Shown piece by piece: positions 1 to 9,026 of a stretch of DNA of 64,000 bases. Position numbers and translations under genes: made by a program. The notes beneath the pieces are model-generated. The model did not search any database and had not been told where the DNA came from. It worked only from the letters and a program-made list of their open reading frames with translations. Positions within the stretch are counted from its first letter, which is position 1; every line of letters begins with the position of its first letter. The DNA is from Magnetospirillum sp. 15-1 (lineage in GTDB: Bacteria > Pseudomonadota > Alphaproteobacteria > Rhodospirillales > Magnetospirillaceae): positions 33,330-97,329 of the forward strand of contig NZ_FXXN01000019.1 of NCBI RefSeq assembly GCF_900184795.1, in the 5' to 3' direction.

Positions 1-355
1 CGTCCCATGCTGCCATCGTCGAGAGCCCCTTTTTTCCCGTGGCCCCGTGTTGGTGAACGCGGACACAGGTCGAGTCGATCATGATGATGTCGCCATCGTA
101 AGCCTTGGAGATTTCCTCCAGAAGCCGGTCCCAGACGCCCGCCTTGCGCCAGCGGACGAACCGGTTGTAGCAGGTGGTCGATGGGCCGTAGCGCTCGGGA
201 ACTTCCGCCCAAGGCGAGCCCGTGCGGAACCGCCACAGGATACCGTTCAGGACCCGACGGTCATCAACCCGAGGCACGCCGCGAGGCTTGTTCGGAAGCA
301 AGGGCTCGATGATCGACCATTCGTGATCCGTCAACTCGTACCGCCGCCGTGCCAT
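1..355 (-). CDS. IS427-type transposase ORFA with slippery site, 3' part outside window
   Basis: DDE transposase N-terminal half, about 118 residues visible; ATG at 353-355. It carries the first acidic catalytic residue in MIDST. An A6-G run on the minus strand (plus coordinates 29-35) lies just after the segment HQHGAT. Reading in the -1 frame after this run gives GALDDGSMGR, which is how ORFB of this IS group usually continues. This supports programmed -1 frameshifting to make the full transposase. Frame 0 stays open to the window edge, so the ORFA stop cannot be seen. Confidence 0.75.
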   Translation of the reverse strand, partial: MARRRYELTDHEWSIIEPLLPNKPRGVPRVDDRRVLNGILWRFRTGSPWAEVPERYGPSTTCYNRFVRWRKAGVWDRLLEEISKAYDGDIIMIDSTCVRVHQHGATGKKGLSTMAAWD

Positions 356-431
356 CAATGCCCTCCGTGCCAGAGGGAATCGTTGAATCACGACGCGCGA
401 CGAAGGGGAAGCCTGTTTATGAGTTTACGGC
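1..431 (-). mobile_element. IS5-family (IS427-type) insertion sequence, partial at window edge
   Basis: The minus strand from 355 down to base 1 encodes the N-terminal part of an IS5/IS427-type transposase. The reading starts MARRRYELTDHEWSIIEPLL and includes the family segments PRGVPRVDDRRVLNGI and IIMIDSTCVRVHQHGAT. The element continues beyond the left edge. A CTAG at 432-435 next to the presumed terminal repeat fits the usual target of this group, so the IS end is placed near 431. The other end is outside the window, so the terminal repeats could not be paired. Confidence 0.75.
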
Positions 432-544
432 CTAGATCAAAACAAATTCCATTGTAGGGCCACCCCATGCATCCGGCAAGCCGTCCGGAAGTGACATGGA
501 CCTCCGCAGGCTCTATTGTCCGGAGCGACAAGCCGAGGGAATTC

Positions 545-976
545 ATGTCGCGAGAATACCCCATTCACCCCCTGCCCGGCGTGCTGGCCCTGGTCGAGCG
601 CGGCGGCCGGCTGCTCATGGTCAAGCGGGCCAAGGAGCCCGATCGCGGCAAGTGGGGCTTTCCCGGCGGGCTGGTGGAAGTGGGGGAAACGGTGGCCGCC
701 GCCGCCCTGCGCGAACTGGCGGAAGAGACGGGACTGGCCGCCGAGGCCAGGGGCGTGATCGACGTGTTCGAGGTCATCAGCCCCGACCCGCAAGGCCGCA
801 TCCGCTATCACTACGTCCTGAACGTGGTGCGTTGTCTGTGCGCCGAGGGGGAGCCGGTGGCCGCCGACGACGCCGAGGCCGCCGGATGGTTCACCCTGGC
901 CGAGATCACGGGCGGAGAGTTGCCGGTCAGCGTCAACGCCCCCCGCCTCGCCCGCATGGCGCTGGCAAGCCCCTGA
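545..976 (+). CDS. Nudix hydrolase (ADP-ribose pyrophosphatase-like)
   Basis: A 143-residue Nudix hydrolase that probably cleaves a nucleoside diphosphate derivative. The Nudix box is complete: GGLVEVGETV followed by LRELAEETGL, matching G-x5-E-x7-REL-x-EE-x-G. The start at 545 (MSREYPIHPLPG) puts the conserved PHPLPGV-type strand at the N-terminus and has a GAGGGA ribosome site about 6 bases upstream. An in-frame ATG at 467 would add an unconserved extension. The exact substrate cannot be told. The gene converges on rhlE. Confidence 0.85.
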   Translation: MSREYPIHPLPGVLALVERGGRLLMVKRAKEPDRGKWGFPGGLVEVGETVAAAALRELAEETGLAAEARGVIDVFEVISPDPQGRIRYHYVLNVVRCLCAEGEPVAADDAEAAGWFTLAEITGGELPVSVNAPRLARMALASP

Positions 977-982
977 AACGAA

Positions 983-1007
983 CATGCCCGGCACAAGGCC
1001 GGGCATG
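983..1007. terminator. Hairpin between convergent genes
   Basis: A perfect 10-bp inverted repeat (CATGCCCGGC and its complement) with a 5-base loop lies between the convergent Nudix and rhlE genes. No T-run follows it on the plus strand, so it is only a candidate bidirectional terminator. Confidence 0.45.
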
Positions 1008-1032
1008 ACGTCATTCCAAGGCGCGAGGGAGC

Positions 1033-2469
1033 CTATCCCCGCGCGGCATTGCGGCTGCCGCCGGGCATGCCCTTGAAACCACCCTGGGAACGGGCGGCAC
1101 CCGGCTTGCCCGCCGGCTTGCCACCGGCCGGACGGCCCGAAGCGGGCTTGCCGGCATGGGTGTGCTTGGCGCCATCGCGGCCCTTGGCCGCGTGGGAGCC
1201 GTGCTCGCCGTGGGGATTGCCGCCGCGGCTCTGCTGCGGATGGCCGCTCTTGCCACCGCCGCCGCCACGATGGGGCTGGGGCGGCTTGGTGGCGCGCGGC
1301 CCGCCGGGCAGGCCGCGGGTGGCGATGTGCGGGGCATGGTAGGCGTGCTCGTAATCCACCGGCACCGCCTGGCGGATGGTCTTCTCGATGTCGCGCAGAT
1401 AGGCCACTTCGTCGCCGTCGCACAGGGAGAGCGCGATGCCCGAGGCGCCGGCGCGCGCCGTGCGGCCGATGCGGTGGACATAGCTTTCCGGCTCGTTGGG
1501 CAGCTCGAAATTGATGACGTGGGTGATGCCGTCCACGTCGATGCCGCGCGCCGCGATATCGGTGGCGACCAGCGCCTTGATGCGGCCGTCGCGGAAATCG
1601 GCCAGGGCCTTCTGACGGGCGCCCTGGCTCTTGTTGCCGTGGATGGCGTCGGCGGTGATGCCGGCCTTCTCCAGCAGCTCGACGACGCGGTTGGCGCCGT
1701 GCTTGGTGCGGGTGAAGACCAGGGCGCGCTTGACGTCGTCACCGGCCAGGATGTCGGTCAGCAGGGTACGCTTGTGCTCGCGGTCGACGAACAGCACCTT
1801 CTGGTCGATCTTGTCCACGGTGGAGGAGACGGGGGTCACCTCGACACGGACGGGGGTGTGCAGCACGGAATTGGCCAGGCCGACGATGGAATCGGGCATG
1901 GTCGCCGAGAACAGCACGGTCTGGCGCTGCTTGGGCACCATGGCGACGATCTTGCGGATGGGCTGGATGAAGCCCATGTCGAGCATGCGGTCGGCCTCGT
2001 CCAGGACCAGCGCCTCGACCGAGTCCAGGCGGATGGCGCCCTGGTCGATCAGGTCGAGCAGACGGCCGGGAGTGGCGACCAGAACGTCGACGCCGCCCGA
2101 CATGGTCTTGATCTGCGGCACCATGCCGACGCCGCCGAACACCAGGGCGTGGCGCAGCCGGTAATGGCAGCCGTAGGTCTTGAAGCTCTGGCCGACCTGC
2201 ACCGCCAGTTCGCGGGTGGGGGTCAGCACCAGGATACGGCAGCTCTTGGGCATGGCGCGCTTCTTGAACTGGTCGAGGCGCTGCAGCAGCGGCAGGGCGA
2301 AGGACGCCGTCTTGCCGGTGCCGGTCTGGGCCAGACCCAGCACGTCGCTGCCCTGCAGCAGGTGGGGAATGGACTGTTCCTGAATGGGAGTGGGGGTGGT
2401 GTAGCCCTCGGCCTCGAGCGCCTTCAGCAGGGGCTCGGCCAGGCCGAGTTCGGAAAACAGAACGGTCAT
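1033..2469 (-). CDS. rhlE: DEAD-box ATP-dependent RNA helicase, RhlE type
   Basis: A 478-residue SF2 RNA helicase acting in RNA remodelling, ribosome assembly or decay. Motifs in order: Q motif (TPTPIQ, residues 25-30), Walker A AQTGTGKT (47-54), PTRELA (84-89), DEAD (157-160), SAT (188-190), and in the second RecA domain ARGIDVDGI and HRIGRTARAG. Beyond about residue 370 the protein becomes a basic, Gly/Pro/His/Lys-rich tail that probably binds RNA. Length and motifs fit the RhlE subfamily. It is transcribed alone and converges on the Nudix gene. Confidence 0.92.
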   Translation of the reverse strand: MTVLFSELGLAEPLLKALEAEGYTTPTPIQEQSIPHLLQGSDVLGLAQTGTGKTASFALPLLQRLDQFKKRAMPKSCRILVLTPTRELAVQVGQSFKTYGCHYRLRHALVFGGVGMVPQIKTMSGGVDVLVATPGRLLDLIDQGAIRLDSVEALVLDEADRMLDMGFIQPIRKIVAMVPKQRQTVLFSATMPDSIVGLANSVLHTPVRVEVTPVSSTVDKIDQKVLFVDREHKRTLLTDILAGDDVKRALVFTRTKHGANRVVELLEKAGITADAIHGNKSQGARQKALADFRDGRIKALVATDIAARGIDVDGITHVINFELPNEPESYVHRIGRTARAGASGIALSLCDGDEVAYLRDIEKTIRQAVPVDYEHAYHAPHIATRGLPGGPRATKPPQPHRGGGGGKSGHPQQSRGGNPHGEHGSHAAKGRDGAKHTHAGKPASGRPAGGKPAGKPGAARSQGGFKGMPGGSRNAARG

Positions 2470-2743
2470 CAGGTCTCTTTCATCAACAAGCCGTCATCCC
2501 TCGGGCCCACACGGGGCGGGGACGGACGGCAGGACGGACGACGCATGATGCGGCTCCCGTCGGGCTCCTCCCGGACGCGCGGCCAGGAAGCTATGGGCAA
2601 GGGAAAGAAGGCTCGGGGCGAAAAGGCGATCCATCTGGGGACCAAGCCGTTGCGCGCTGCCCGCGAGCAAGCCGGACGCGAATCGTCCGGACCGGCGGAC
2701 CCTGCGCCTTCGCACCCGCGAAGTCAATGTAAATCGCTCGGGG

Positions 2744-4498
2744 CTAAATCGGCCAGAAGGTCAGGATCAGCAGGGTTCCGGACACCACGACGATGACGCT
2801 GAGCGGCAATCCCAGCCGCCAGTAATCGCCGAAGCGATAGCCGCCGACACCCATCACCAGGGTGTTGCACTGGTGGCCGATGGGAGTGAGGAAGTCGCTG
2901 GCCGCCCCCAGGGCCACCGCCATCAGGAAGGGATCGACGGCCAGACCCAGCTTGACGGCCATGCCCGCCGCCACCGGCCCCATCAGCAGCACGGTGGCCG
3001 CATGGTGGAGAAACGGCGCCAGCAGCATGGAGGCCAGCAGCACCACGCCGAGCGCCATGGGCACCGGCACCTGCGAGGCGGCCAGCGCCAGCCAGCCGGC
3101 CAGCAGGTCCGAGGCGCCGGTGCTCTTCATGGCGTCGCTGATGGGGATCAGGGCGCCCAGCAGGATGATGATCGGCCAGTGGATGGCCTCGTAGGCGTCG
3201 CGCAGCGGCAGGCAGCGCAGCAGCACCATGGCCACCGCCGCCATGAAGAAGGCCGGCGCCACCTGCAGCACCCCGAAAGCCACCGACAGCATGGCGGCGA
3301 AGGCGATGCCCACCGGCAGCCAGGCTGATTTGCGGGTGAAGGGCATGGCCTTCTGTCCCAGGGGCAGGCAGCCCAACTGGGCCAGGGTGCCGGGCAAGGT
3401 CTCGCCATTGCCCTCGACCACCAGCACGTCGCCGGCCATGAATTCGGTCTGGCGCAGGCGCTCGATCATGTGCCGTCCGCCCCGGCTGATGGCCAGCAGG
3501 GCGATGCCGTGGCGTCGCCGCATGGCGCTGCGCACGGCGGAACTGCCGACCAGCGCCGAGTTGGGCATCACCACCGCTTCCATCACCGTGGTGTCCTCGC
3601 CGCCCAGACCGCCGCCGCCCATCAGCACCAGCCCCGCCGAATCCAGCAGCGGCTTCAGCGCCATGGGGTCGCCTTCCAGCACCAGAACGTCGTTCTCGGA
3701 GAACTCTCAATGCCCGCCGGGAACATAGCGGTGCCCCTGGTCGCGGATGATCGCCGCCACGGTCACCGCGCCGCCGGAGAACAACTGCTCGAGATCGCTC
3801 ACCGTGGCGCCGATCAGCGGCGAATGGGCCTCGATGCGCACCTCGGCCAGGTAATCCTCGATGCGGAACCCGGCCCCGGTCCCACTGCCCTGGCGGTCAC
3901 GGGGCAGCACCCGCCAGGCGAAGGTCAGGAAACCGATGCCGGCGAGACAGATGCCCAGCCCGACGGGAGTGAAGTCGAACATGGTGAACGGCGCGCCGGT
4001 CAGGTCCATGCGCACCCTGGACACGATGATATTGGGCGAGGTGCCGATCAGGGTCATCACGCCGCCCAGCAGCGAGGCGAAGCTGAGCGGCATCAGAATC
4101 TGCGAGACGGGAATGCCGCCGGCCCGCGCCAGCCGGATGGACAGCGGGATGAAGATGGCCAGCGCCCCGATATTCTTCATGAAGGCCGACAGCACCATCA
4201 CCAGCGCCACCAGGGTACAGATCAGGGCATCGGGGGATTTCAGCGCCGACAGCGGCTTCATCAGGTGCTCGATGATGCCCGAGCGCTCGATGCCGGCGCT
4301 GACCACCAGGGCGGCGGCCACCACCACCACCACCGGATCGGAAAAGCCGTGGAAGGCCTTTTCCGGCGGCACCAGCCCGGCCAAAAGGCCAGCCGACAGC
4401 GACAGCAGCGCCACCAGGTCGTAGCGCAGCTTGTCCAGGGCGAACATCAAGATGGTGGCGCCCAGAACGGTGAACGCCAGCCCCTGTTCGAAGGTCAT
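2744..4498 (-). pseudogene. SLC13/DASS-type permease with RCK (TrkA-C) domains, interrupted by an in-frame TGA
   Basis: One reading frame of 585 codons is split by a single TGA at 3707-3709. The first part (4498-3710) has hydrophobic helices and the anion-transporter signature IGTSPNIIVSRVRM. It then enters a TrkA-C domain ending YVPGGH. After the stop the same frame resumes EFSENDVLVLEGDPMAL, the normal end of a TrkA-C domain, and continues through a second such domain and more helices to FWPI. The intact protein would be a sodium/dicarboxylate or sulfate-type symporter. A CGA-to-TGA change would explain the break. Whether it is a real lesion or a sequencing error cannot be decided here. Confidence 0.8.
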
Positions 4499-4650
4499 CG
4501 GTCACCCTTCACACCATCGGAACGGCGAAGCTACACGAGCCCATGCCCGTCCGCCAGTACGGGCAGGCCCATCGGGGCATTGCCCATACACTCCATCCGG
4601 TCATAACCTATGGCGGGAAGGTCATCACAGTACCGCCAGGGAGAGTTGGC

Positions 4651-5094
4651 GTGGGCAAATTCGGCAAGATCACCCTGTTGACGGCGATGATCGCGGCCAG
4701 TGGCGGCAGTGTGGCGGCGGCGGCGTCACCGCAGACGCGGGTCTATTCCTCCCTATGCCGGGATAGTGCCAGCGGCGACGCCAGCGGGTATCGCATCAGG
4801 CTCCCCCCCACTGCCAAAGGACAAGACCTCTCCATCGAATGGTCCGAAGGCCCGCTCATGGGGCCGGCCCAGGCCTCGCGGGTGATCGCCGATGACGTGT
4901 CCTCGGCCCTGGAGTTCACCCTGGTTTCCGATGGGCGGCCCCCGTACACGGTACGGGGACGGATTTCCGCCAAGGCCATCGTTCTCGAGTCCTGGAACTG
5001 GGGCGACGGCCAGGGACCGATGCCCCTGGGGGCCGTCATTCCCCGCCGCACGGCCGACGACGACAGCATCGGAGATTGTCCGCGCCGGCCATAG
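4651..5094 (+). CDS. Hypothetical exported protein
   Basis: A 147-residue protein that I do not recognise. The GTG at 4651 gives a clear signal peptide (basic start GKFGK, hydrophobic core ITLLTAMIAAS, Ala-rich cleavage region) and has GGGAGAG just upstream. Earlier in-frame starts would bury the signal sequence. Two cysteines, one near the mature N-terminus (SLCRDS) and one near the C-terminus (GDCPRRP), could form a disulfide. It probably resides in the periplasm. Confidence 0.6.
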   Translation: MGKFGKITLLTAMIAASGGSVAAAASPQTRVYSSLCRDSASGDASGYRIRLPPTAKGQDLSIEWSEGPLMGPAQASRVIADDVSSALEFTLVSDGRPPYTVRGRISAKAIVLESWNWGDGQGPMPLGAVIPRRTADDDSIGDCPRRP

Positions 5095-5174
5095 TGCCCC
5101 CTGCCGCCCCCACGGCGGCGAAGCCCCGCTATTTGCGAATGCGTATCATCCGAAATAACTATTGGCATCAGCGA

Positions 5175-5195
5175 TGCGAGTGATTATCATCTGCA
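5175..5195 (+). promoter_or_regulatory. Fur-box-like operator upstream of bfd
   Basis: TGCGAGTGATTATCATCTGCA reads as an imperfect palindrome around TGATTATCA, with TGC/GCA outer arms as in alphaproteobacterial Fur boxes. It lies 31 bp before a small exported-peptide ORF and about 175 bp before bfd. This suggests iron-repressed expression of both. Recognition is by eye only. Confidence 0.5.
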
Positions 5196-5226
5196 TCAGG
5201 TCATGGAACACGCCACGGAGCGTCGG

Positions 5227-5352
5227 ATGGTTTCGGTTCGCCTGCTGGTCTTCACCCTGCTGCTCGGCCTGTGCGCCGGCACCCTGGAAGGGATCGCATC
5301 GGTGAGCGACACGGCCGATGCCGGCACCATCTGCTCCAGCACCCGGCAATAG
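5227..5352 (+). CDS. Small exported peptide, 41 residues
   Basis: A short ORF lies between the Fur-like box and bfd. It reads MVSVRLLVFTLLLGLCAG at its start, which resembles a signal peptide or membrane helix, followed by a short tail ending ICSSTRQ. The stop is 16 bp before the bfd start, so the two are probably co-transcribed. I do not recognise it. It could be a leader rather than a functional peptide. Confidence 0.4.
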   Translation: MVSVRLLVFTLLLGLCAGTLEGIASVSDTADAGTICSSTRQ

Positions 5353-5368
5353 CGCAGGAGGCACCCCT

Positions 5369-5578
5369 ATGTATGTTTGTCTCTGTCACGGCTTCACCGA
5401 CCGCCAGGTCCGCGCCGCCGTCACCGAGGGGGCCGGCAGCCCGCAGGCGGTGTTCCGCCACTTCGACTCCAAGCCGCGCTGCGGCAAGTGCGTTTCCACG
5501 GTGCGCGAGCTGGTCGACGAGGGCAAGGGCGGATGCGCAGGCGGTTCCGGCGGCTGTCCCTGCGGCAAGCGGGGCTAG
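5369..5578 (+). CDS. bfd: Bacterioferritin-associated ferredoxin (Bfd)
   Basis: A 69-residue [2Fe-2S] protein that reduces bacterioferritin so stored iron can be released. The BFD domain has the four cysteine ligands as CLC near residues 4-6 and CGKC near 36-39, plus the fold core FTDRQVRAAV. The C-terminus adds a Gly/Cys tail (GGCAGGSGGCPCG) not needed for the cluster. The start at 5369 has AGGAGG 7 bases upstream. A Fur-like box upstream fits iron control. No bacterioferritin gene is nearby. Confidence 0.85.
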   Translation: MYVCLCHGFTDRQVRAAVTEGAGSPQAVFRHFDSKPRCGKCVSTVRELVDEGKGGCAGGSGGCPCGKRG

Positions 5579-5678
5579 AGGCGACGCGCCTCGAATATGA
5601 GGCGGGCCGCTCCAGCGCCCGTTGAGGGCGCGGCCAAGGGCGCGGATGCGCCCGCCCGGCGAGGGAAAATGATAAGGC

Positions 5679-5715
5679 CTATAGCGTGATGCACATTTTG
5701 GGCATTACGCTATAG
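5679..5715. repeat. Inverted repeat in intergenic region
   Basis: Two 14-base arms beginning CTATAGCGTGATGC (5679-5692) and its near-complement (5702-5715, one mismatch) flank a 9-base loop. It is not followed by a T-run. It may be a member of a dispersed intergenic palindrome family. Confidence 0.5.
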
Positions 5716-5733
5716 AGGCGACGCGGAAACTGA

Positions 5734-5759
5734 AACGGGGCCTTTCGGCCCCGTTTTTA
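5734..5759 (+). terminator. Rho-independent terminator
   Basis: ACGGGGCC and GGCCCCGT pair around a TTTC loop and are followed by TTTTTAT. It ends the bfd transcript and lies between bfd and the convergent acyl-CoA synthetase gene. Confidence 0.8.
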
Positions 5760-5815
5760 TTTCGTCCCGCCCGTTGTCGTTCCGGGCGGAGTGAAGGATG
5801 GCAGCCTCGGAGCCG

Positions 5816-7594
5816 TCACTCGTCGTCGTAACGTCCCGGACAAGGCGGCAGGGTCGACAGGATGTCGCCGCCGTCCGGCTCACCCATGGCCTTGGCCTTC
5901 AAGACCCGGCGCATGATCTTGCCCGAGTTGGTCTTGGGCAGTTCCTCGACGAAATGGATTTCGCGCGGCGCCATGCCGGCGCCCAGTTCCTGGCGGGCAT
6001 AGGACAGCAACTCGGCACGCAGGGCATCGCCGGCCTCGAAGCCGGGATTGAGCGAGACGAAGGCCACCGGCACCTCGCGCACCAGCATGTCGGGCTTGCC
6101 CACCACGCCGATCTCGGCCACCGCCGGATGGTCCATCAGGCAGCCTTCCACCTCGAAGGGGCCGATCTGCAGGCCGCCGCACTTGATCATGTCGTCGGCA
6201 CGGCCTACGAACCAGATGAAGCCATCCTTGTCCCGCTTGACCAGATCGCCGGTGAAGTACCAACCGTCGCGGAAGCACTCGCCATAGCGGGCCTCCTCGC
6301 CCAGGGCGCCCGAGAACATGGAGGGCCAGCAGGTGCGGATAGCCAGTTCGCCCACCGCGTCGATATCCTCCACCGCCTTGGGCGTGCCGCCCTCGCAGCG
6401 CATGATCATCGCCTCGACCCCCGGCAGGGGACGCCCCATGCTGCCCGGCCGGCGGTCGGTGCCGGGGCCGTTGGCGATGGTGATGGCGCCGGTCTCGGTC
6501 TGCCACCAGGTGTCCAGGAAGGGCACGCCCAGCGCCTTCTGGCCCCACATCACCGCTTCGGCGTTGAGGGGCTCGCCGACGCTGGCCGCCACGCGGAGCG
6601 AATTCTCGCGGTAGGACCGCGCCAGTGCCGCGCCATAGCGCATCATGGTGCGGATGGCGGTGGGCGTGGTGTACCAGGCGGTCACCTTCTCGTCGTGCAG
6701 GATACCGTACCAGCGCCGGGGCTCCAGTTCGGCCTCGTCGGCGATCAGGGTAGCGCCGCACACCAGCGGCGCGATGATGCCGTAGGAGGTGCTGGTCACC
6801 CAGCCGGGATCGGCGGTGCACCAGAATACGTCGGCCTCGGTCAGGCCGAACACCTTGCGCCCGGTGATCAGATGGGCCAGCACCGCCCGATGGGGGTGCA
6901 GCACGCCCTTGGGCGTGCCGGTGGTGCCGCTGGTGAAGTGCAGGAAGGCCGGCGCGTCGGGCGTGGTCGCCACCGCCGCCATGGGCTGGGCCTTGTCCAT
7001 CAGGGTGCGCAGGTCGGCGCAGCCCTCCAACACGGACGGTGCCGCGCCGTTCTCGCCGATCAGCAGCACGTGGCTCAATTGCGGCAGGGCGGCACGCGAC
7101 GACGCCACCTTGCGGGCATAGAGTTCGTCGGACGTGATGAGAACATGGGCCTTGCCCAGTTCCAGCCGCGCCTTGATGGGGCCGGGACCGAAGGCGGCGA
7201 ACAGCGGGCAATAGATGCCGCCCGCCTTCCAGATGCCCAGCGCCACGCCGTACAGGTCGGGGACCCGGCCCAGCAGCACGGCCACGGTCTCGCCCGGTTG
7301 CAAGCCCAGATCGGCCAGAACGCGGGCGATACGCCCCGATTGCTCGGCCAGTTGCCCATAGGTGATGTCGCGCCGGTCCTGACGGCGGCCCAGCCAGCGG
7401 ACGGCGGTCTGCCCGCCGCGCCCCAGACCGACCAGCCGGTCGGAGCAGACCGCGCCGATGTTCAGGGCAGCGTCGGGGGCTCCCGCCAGTTCGGCCAGGG
7501 CCTCGTTCCAACGGAAAGCGGCGTCATCCCACACCCCGGCTCCACCCGCCGGAGCCGTTGCTGCAATGGTCTTGCCCGGCTTGGCCGAAACCAT
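5816..7594 (-). CDS. AMP-forming acyl/acetyl-CoA synthetase
   Basis: A 592-residue member of the adenylate-forming ANL superfamily that activates a carboxylic acid with ATP and joins it to CoA. Visible motifs: the P-loop-like FTSGTTGTPKGV, the substrate/adenylate motif TWWQTETGA, the hinge YFTGDLVKRD, and the C-terminal PKTNSGKIMRR with the catalytic lysine. The WWQTETG form is typical of acetate-type enzymes. The short N-terminus differs from classical Acs (about 650 residues), so another short acid is possible. It stands alone. Confidence 0.85.
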   Translation of the reverse strand: MVSAKPGKTIAATAPAGGAGVWDDAAFRWNEALAELAGAPDAALNIGAVCSDRLVGLGRGGQTAVRWLGRRQDRRDITYGQLAEQSGRIARVLADLGLQPGETVAVLLGRVPDLYGVALGIWKAGGIYCPLFAAFGPGPIKARLELGKAHVLITSDELYARKVASSRAALPQLSHVLLIGENGAAPSVLEGCADLRTLMDKAQPMAAVATTPDAPAFLHFTSGTTGTPKGVLHPHRAVLAHLITGRKVFGLTEADVFWCTADPGWVTSTSYGIIAPLVCGATLIADEAELEPRRWYGILHDEKVTAWYTTPTAIRTMMRYGAALARSYRENSLRVAASVGEPLNAEAVMWGQKALGVPFLDTWWQTETGAITIANGPGTDRRPGSMGRPLPGVEAMIMRCEGGTPKAVEDIDAVGELAIRTCWPSMFSGALGEEARYGECFRDGWYFTGDLVKRDKDGFIWFVGRADDMIKCGGLQIGPFEVEGCLMDHPAVAEIGVVGKPDMLVREVPVAFVSLNPGFEAGDALRAELLSYARQELGAGMAPREIHFVEELPKTNSGKIMRRVLKAKAMGEPDGGDILSTLPPCPGRYDDE

Positions 7595-7775
7595 GCGTCC
7601 TCCCAGACTTTATCGTGTTCGACGGCCCCTTCGGGCGATCCCCCGCCCCAAGGCTCCCGCCCGTTGATTGCGGCCATTCTGTCCGCCTCGGGCGGTGTGT
7701 GCAACAAAAGGAATTGCAGAGCACCGATGCGTCAAGGCAATGAATTATGTTGCAGATTTGCTGCGCCGCGAAACA

Positions 7776-8951
7776 CTACCGAGAGTTACCAGCGGGAAGC
7801 GTCCCGCCCTCTACCAGCACAGTGGCGATGCGTTCGCCGATGGCCTTGTTGAAGGCAGGCGAATAGTGCACCGCGTCGATATAGGCATTGCCTCCGGCCG
7901 GCTCCAACTCGGCCAGCCACAGCAGCCCCTTGTCCCACAATTGTCCGGCGGCCCTCATCTCGGCCAGACGGGGATAGCCGCGCGCCGCGTTCATGTGATA
8001 GCCCAGCGCCTCCTCCTTGACCGGGAACGGGCGCTTGCGGTTGTCGTAGGCATAGGTGGGAACCGGCTGCTGGACGAACAGCACCTTGAAGCCCAGCCGC
8101 TCGGCCATGGCGTCGATCATGCGGCGGTTGGCGTCCAGGCGGCGGATCACCGCGTCGACTTCGGCATCGGTGTCGCAGAACCGCCCCCACTCGCGCACCA
8201 GCACCGACTTGTCGCCGGCCAGATGGCGAATCATCTGCAGCACGTGCGAACGGGCCGCCAGGTCCCGCCACAGCGGCAGGCGCGACCGGGCCAGGGTGAT
8301 CTGGGACAGACGCTCGTTCCAGGCGCTGCTGTCGGGCACGGCGCAGTGATAGAAATCGGCGTCGCCGTCCACGAACACCACCACGTCGGGCTTGATGCCG
8401 GCGGTCAGCAGCCGCTCCAGGGCGATGCGCTCCTGGGTGGAGTAATAGGATACCGTCCCGAAATTGAAGACCTTGACGTCGGCCCGCCCCGCCGCGCCCA
8501 GCGCCTGTTCGACATAGGCCGGGATGGTCTCGTCGTCGGCGACCCCCGCCCCCAGGGTGGTGGAACCGCCGAACACGAAGACCTTGGCCCCCTCGGCGCC
8601 CAGATCGGGACGTCCGGCGCCATTGCCGCGAACGCCGTCGTCGGAGACGGTGAAATGCTCCCCCTGATACGGTGCGGTGCGATATTCGACGAAGGGAGTG
8701 TAGACGGTATCGAACTGCCGCCACTCCTCCTTGAGGATCTTGCGATAGCGCCCCACGTCCTCGGCATTGTAGAGCTTGCCCAGGTCGGCATCGGACATTT
8801 GGGCGGCAAAGGCCGGGCGCTTGTCCCGGATCAGCTTCACCGCCCAGCCGGCCACCAGCTCCAGGCCGCCGATACCAACCGCCAGGATCAGCAGTAACAG
8901 GCCCAGGGTCGAGAACAGCCGTTGAAACGGATTGGTGCGGTTGCGGCGCAT
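7776..8951 (-). CDS. Membrane-anchored SGNH/GDSL-type hydrolase
   Basis: A 391-residue protein with an N-terminal membrane helix (LGLLLLILAVGIGGLELVAG) followed by an SGNH hydrolase domain. Block I is FGGSTTLGAGV with the nucleophile serine; block V is IDAVHYSP with the Asp-x-x-His pair. Such proteins are usually extracytoplasmic esterases or acyltransferases acting on polysaccharide or lipid. The start at 8951 (MRRNRTNP) places basic residues before the helix. The longer ORF to 8996 adds a sequence without a clear role. The substrate is unknown. Confidence 0.75.
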   Translation of the reverse strand: MRRNRTNPFQRLFSTLGLLLLILAVGIGGLELVAGWAVKLIRDKRPAFAAQMSDADLGKLYNAEDVGRYRKILKEEWRQFDTVYTPFVEYRTAPYQGEHFTVSDDGVRGNGAGRPDLGAEGAKVFVFGGSTTLGAGVADDETIPAYVEQALGAAGRADVKVFNFGTVSYYSTQERIALERLLTAGIKPDVVVFVDGDADFYHCAVPDSSAWNERLSQITLARSRLPLWRDLAARSHVLQMIRHLAGDKSVLVREWGRFCDTDAEVDAVIRRLDANRRMIDAMAERLGFKVLFVQQPVPTYAYDNRKRPFPVKEEALGYHMNAARGYPRLAEMRAAGQLWDKGLLWLAELEPAGGNAYIDAVHYSPAFNKAIGERIATVLVEGGTLPAGNSR

Positions 8952-9026
8952 CTGAAAAGCCCTTTCGAAAGCGGCGCTTCCTGATACCTTGAACACCTAC
9001 ACCCGCGCAACGTGGAGACGCTATAC

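Noticed and set aside
3707-3709. Possible selenocysteine codon in the SLC13-type gene
   Set aside because: A permease with TrkA-C domains has no selenoprotein precedent and no SECIS-like hairpin was evident; a nonsense mutation is simpler.
5798-7852. A 684-residue plus-strand ORF opposite the acyl-CoA synthetase
   Set aside because: The minus strand has all ANL-family motifs; the plus-strand reading has none and is a composition shadow.
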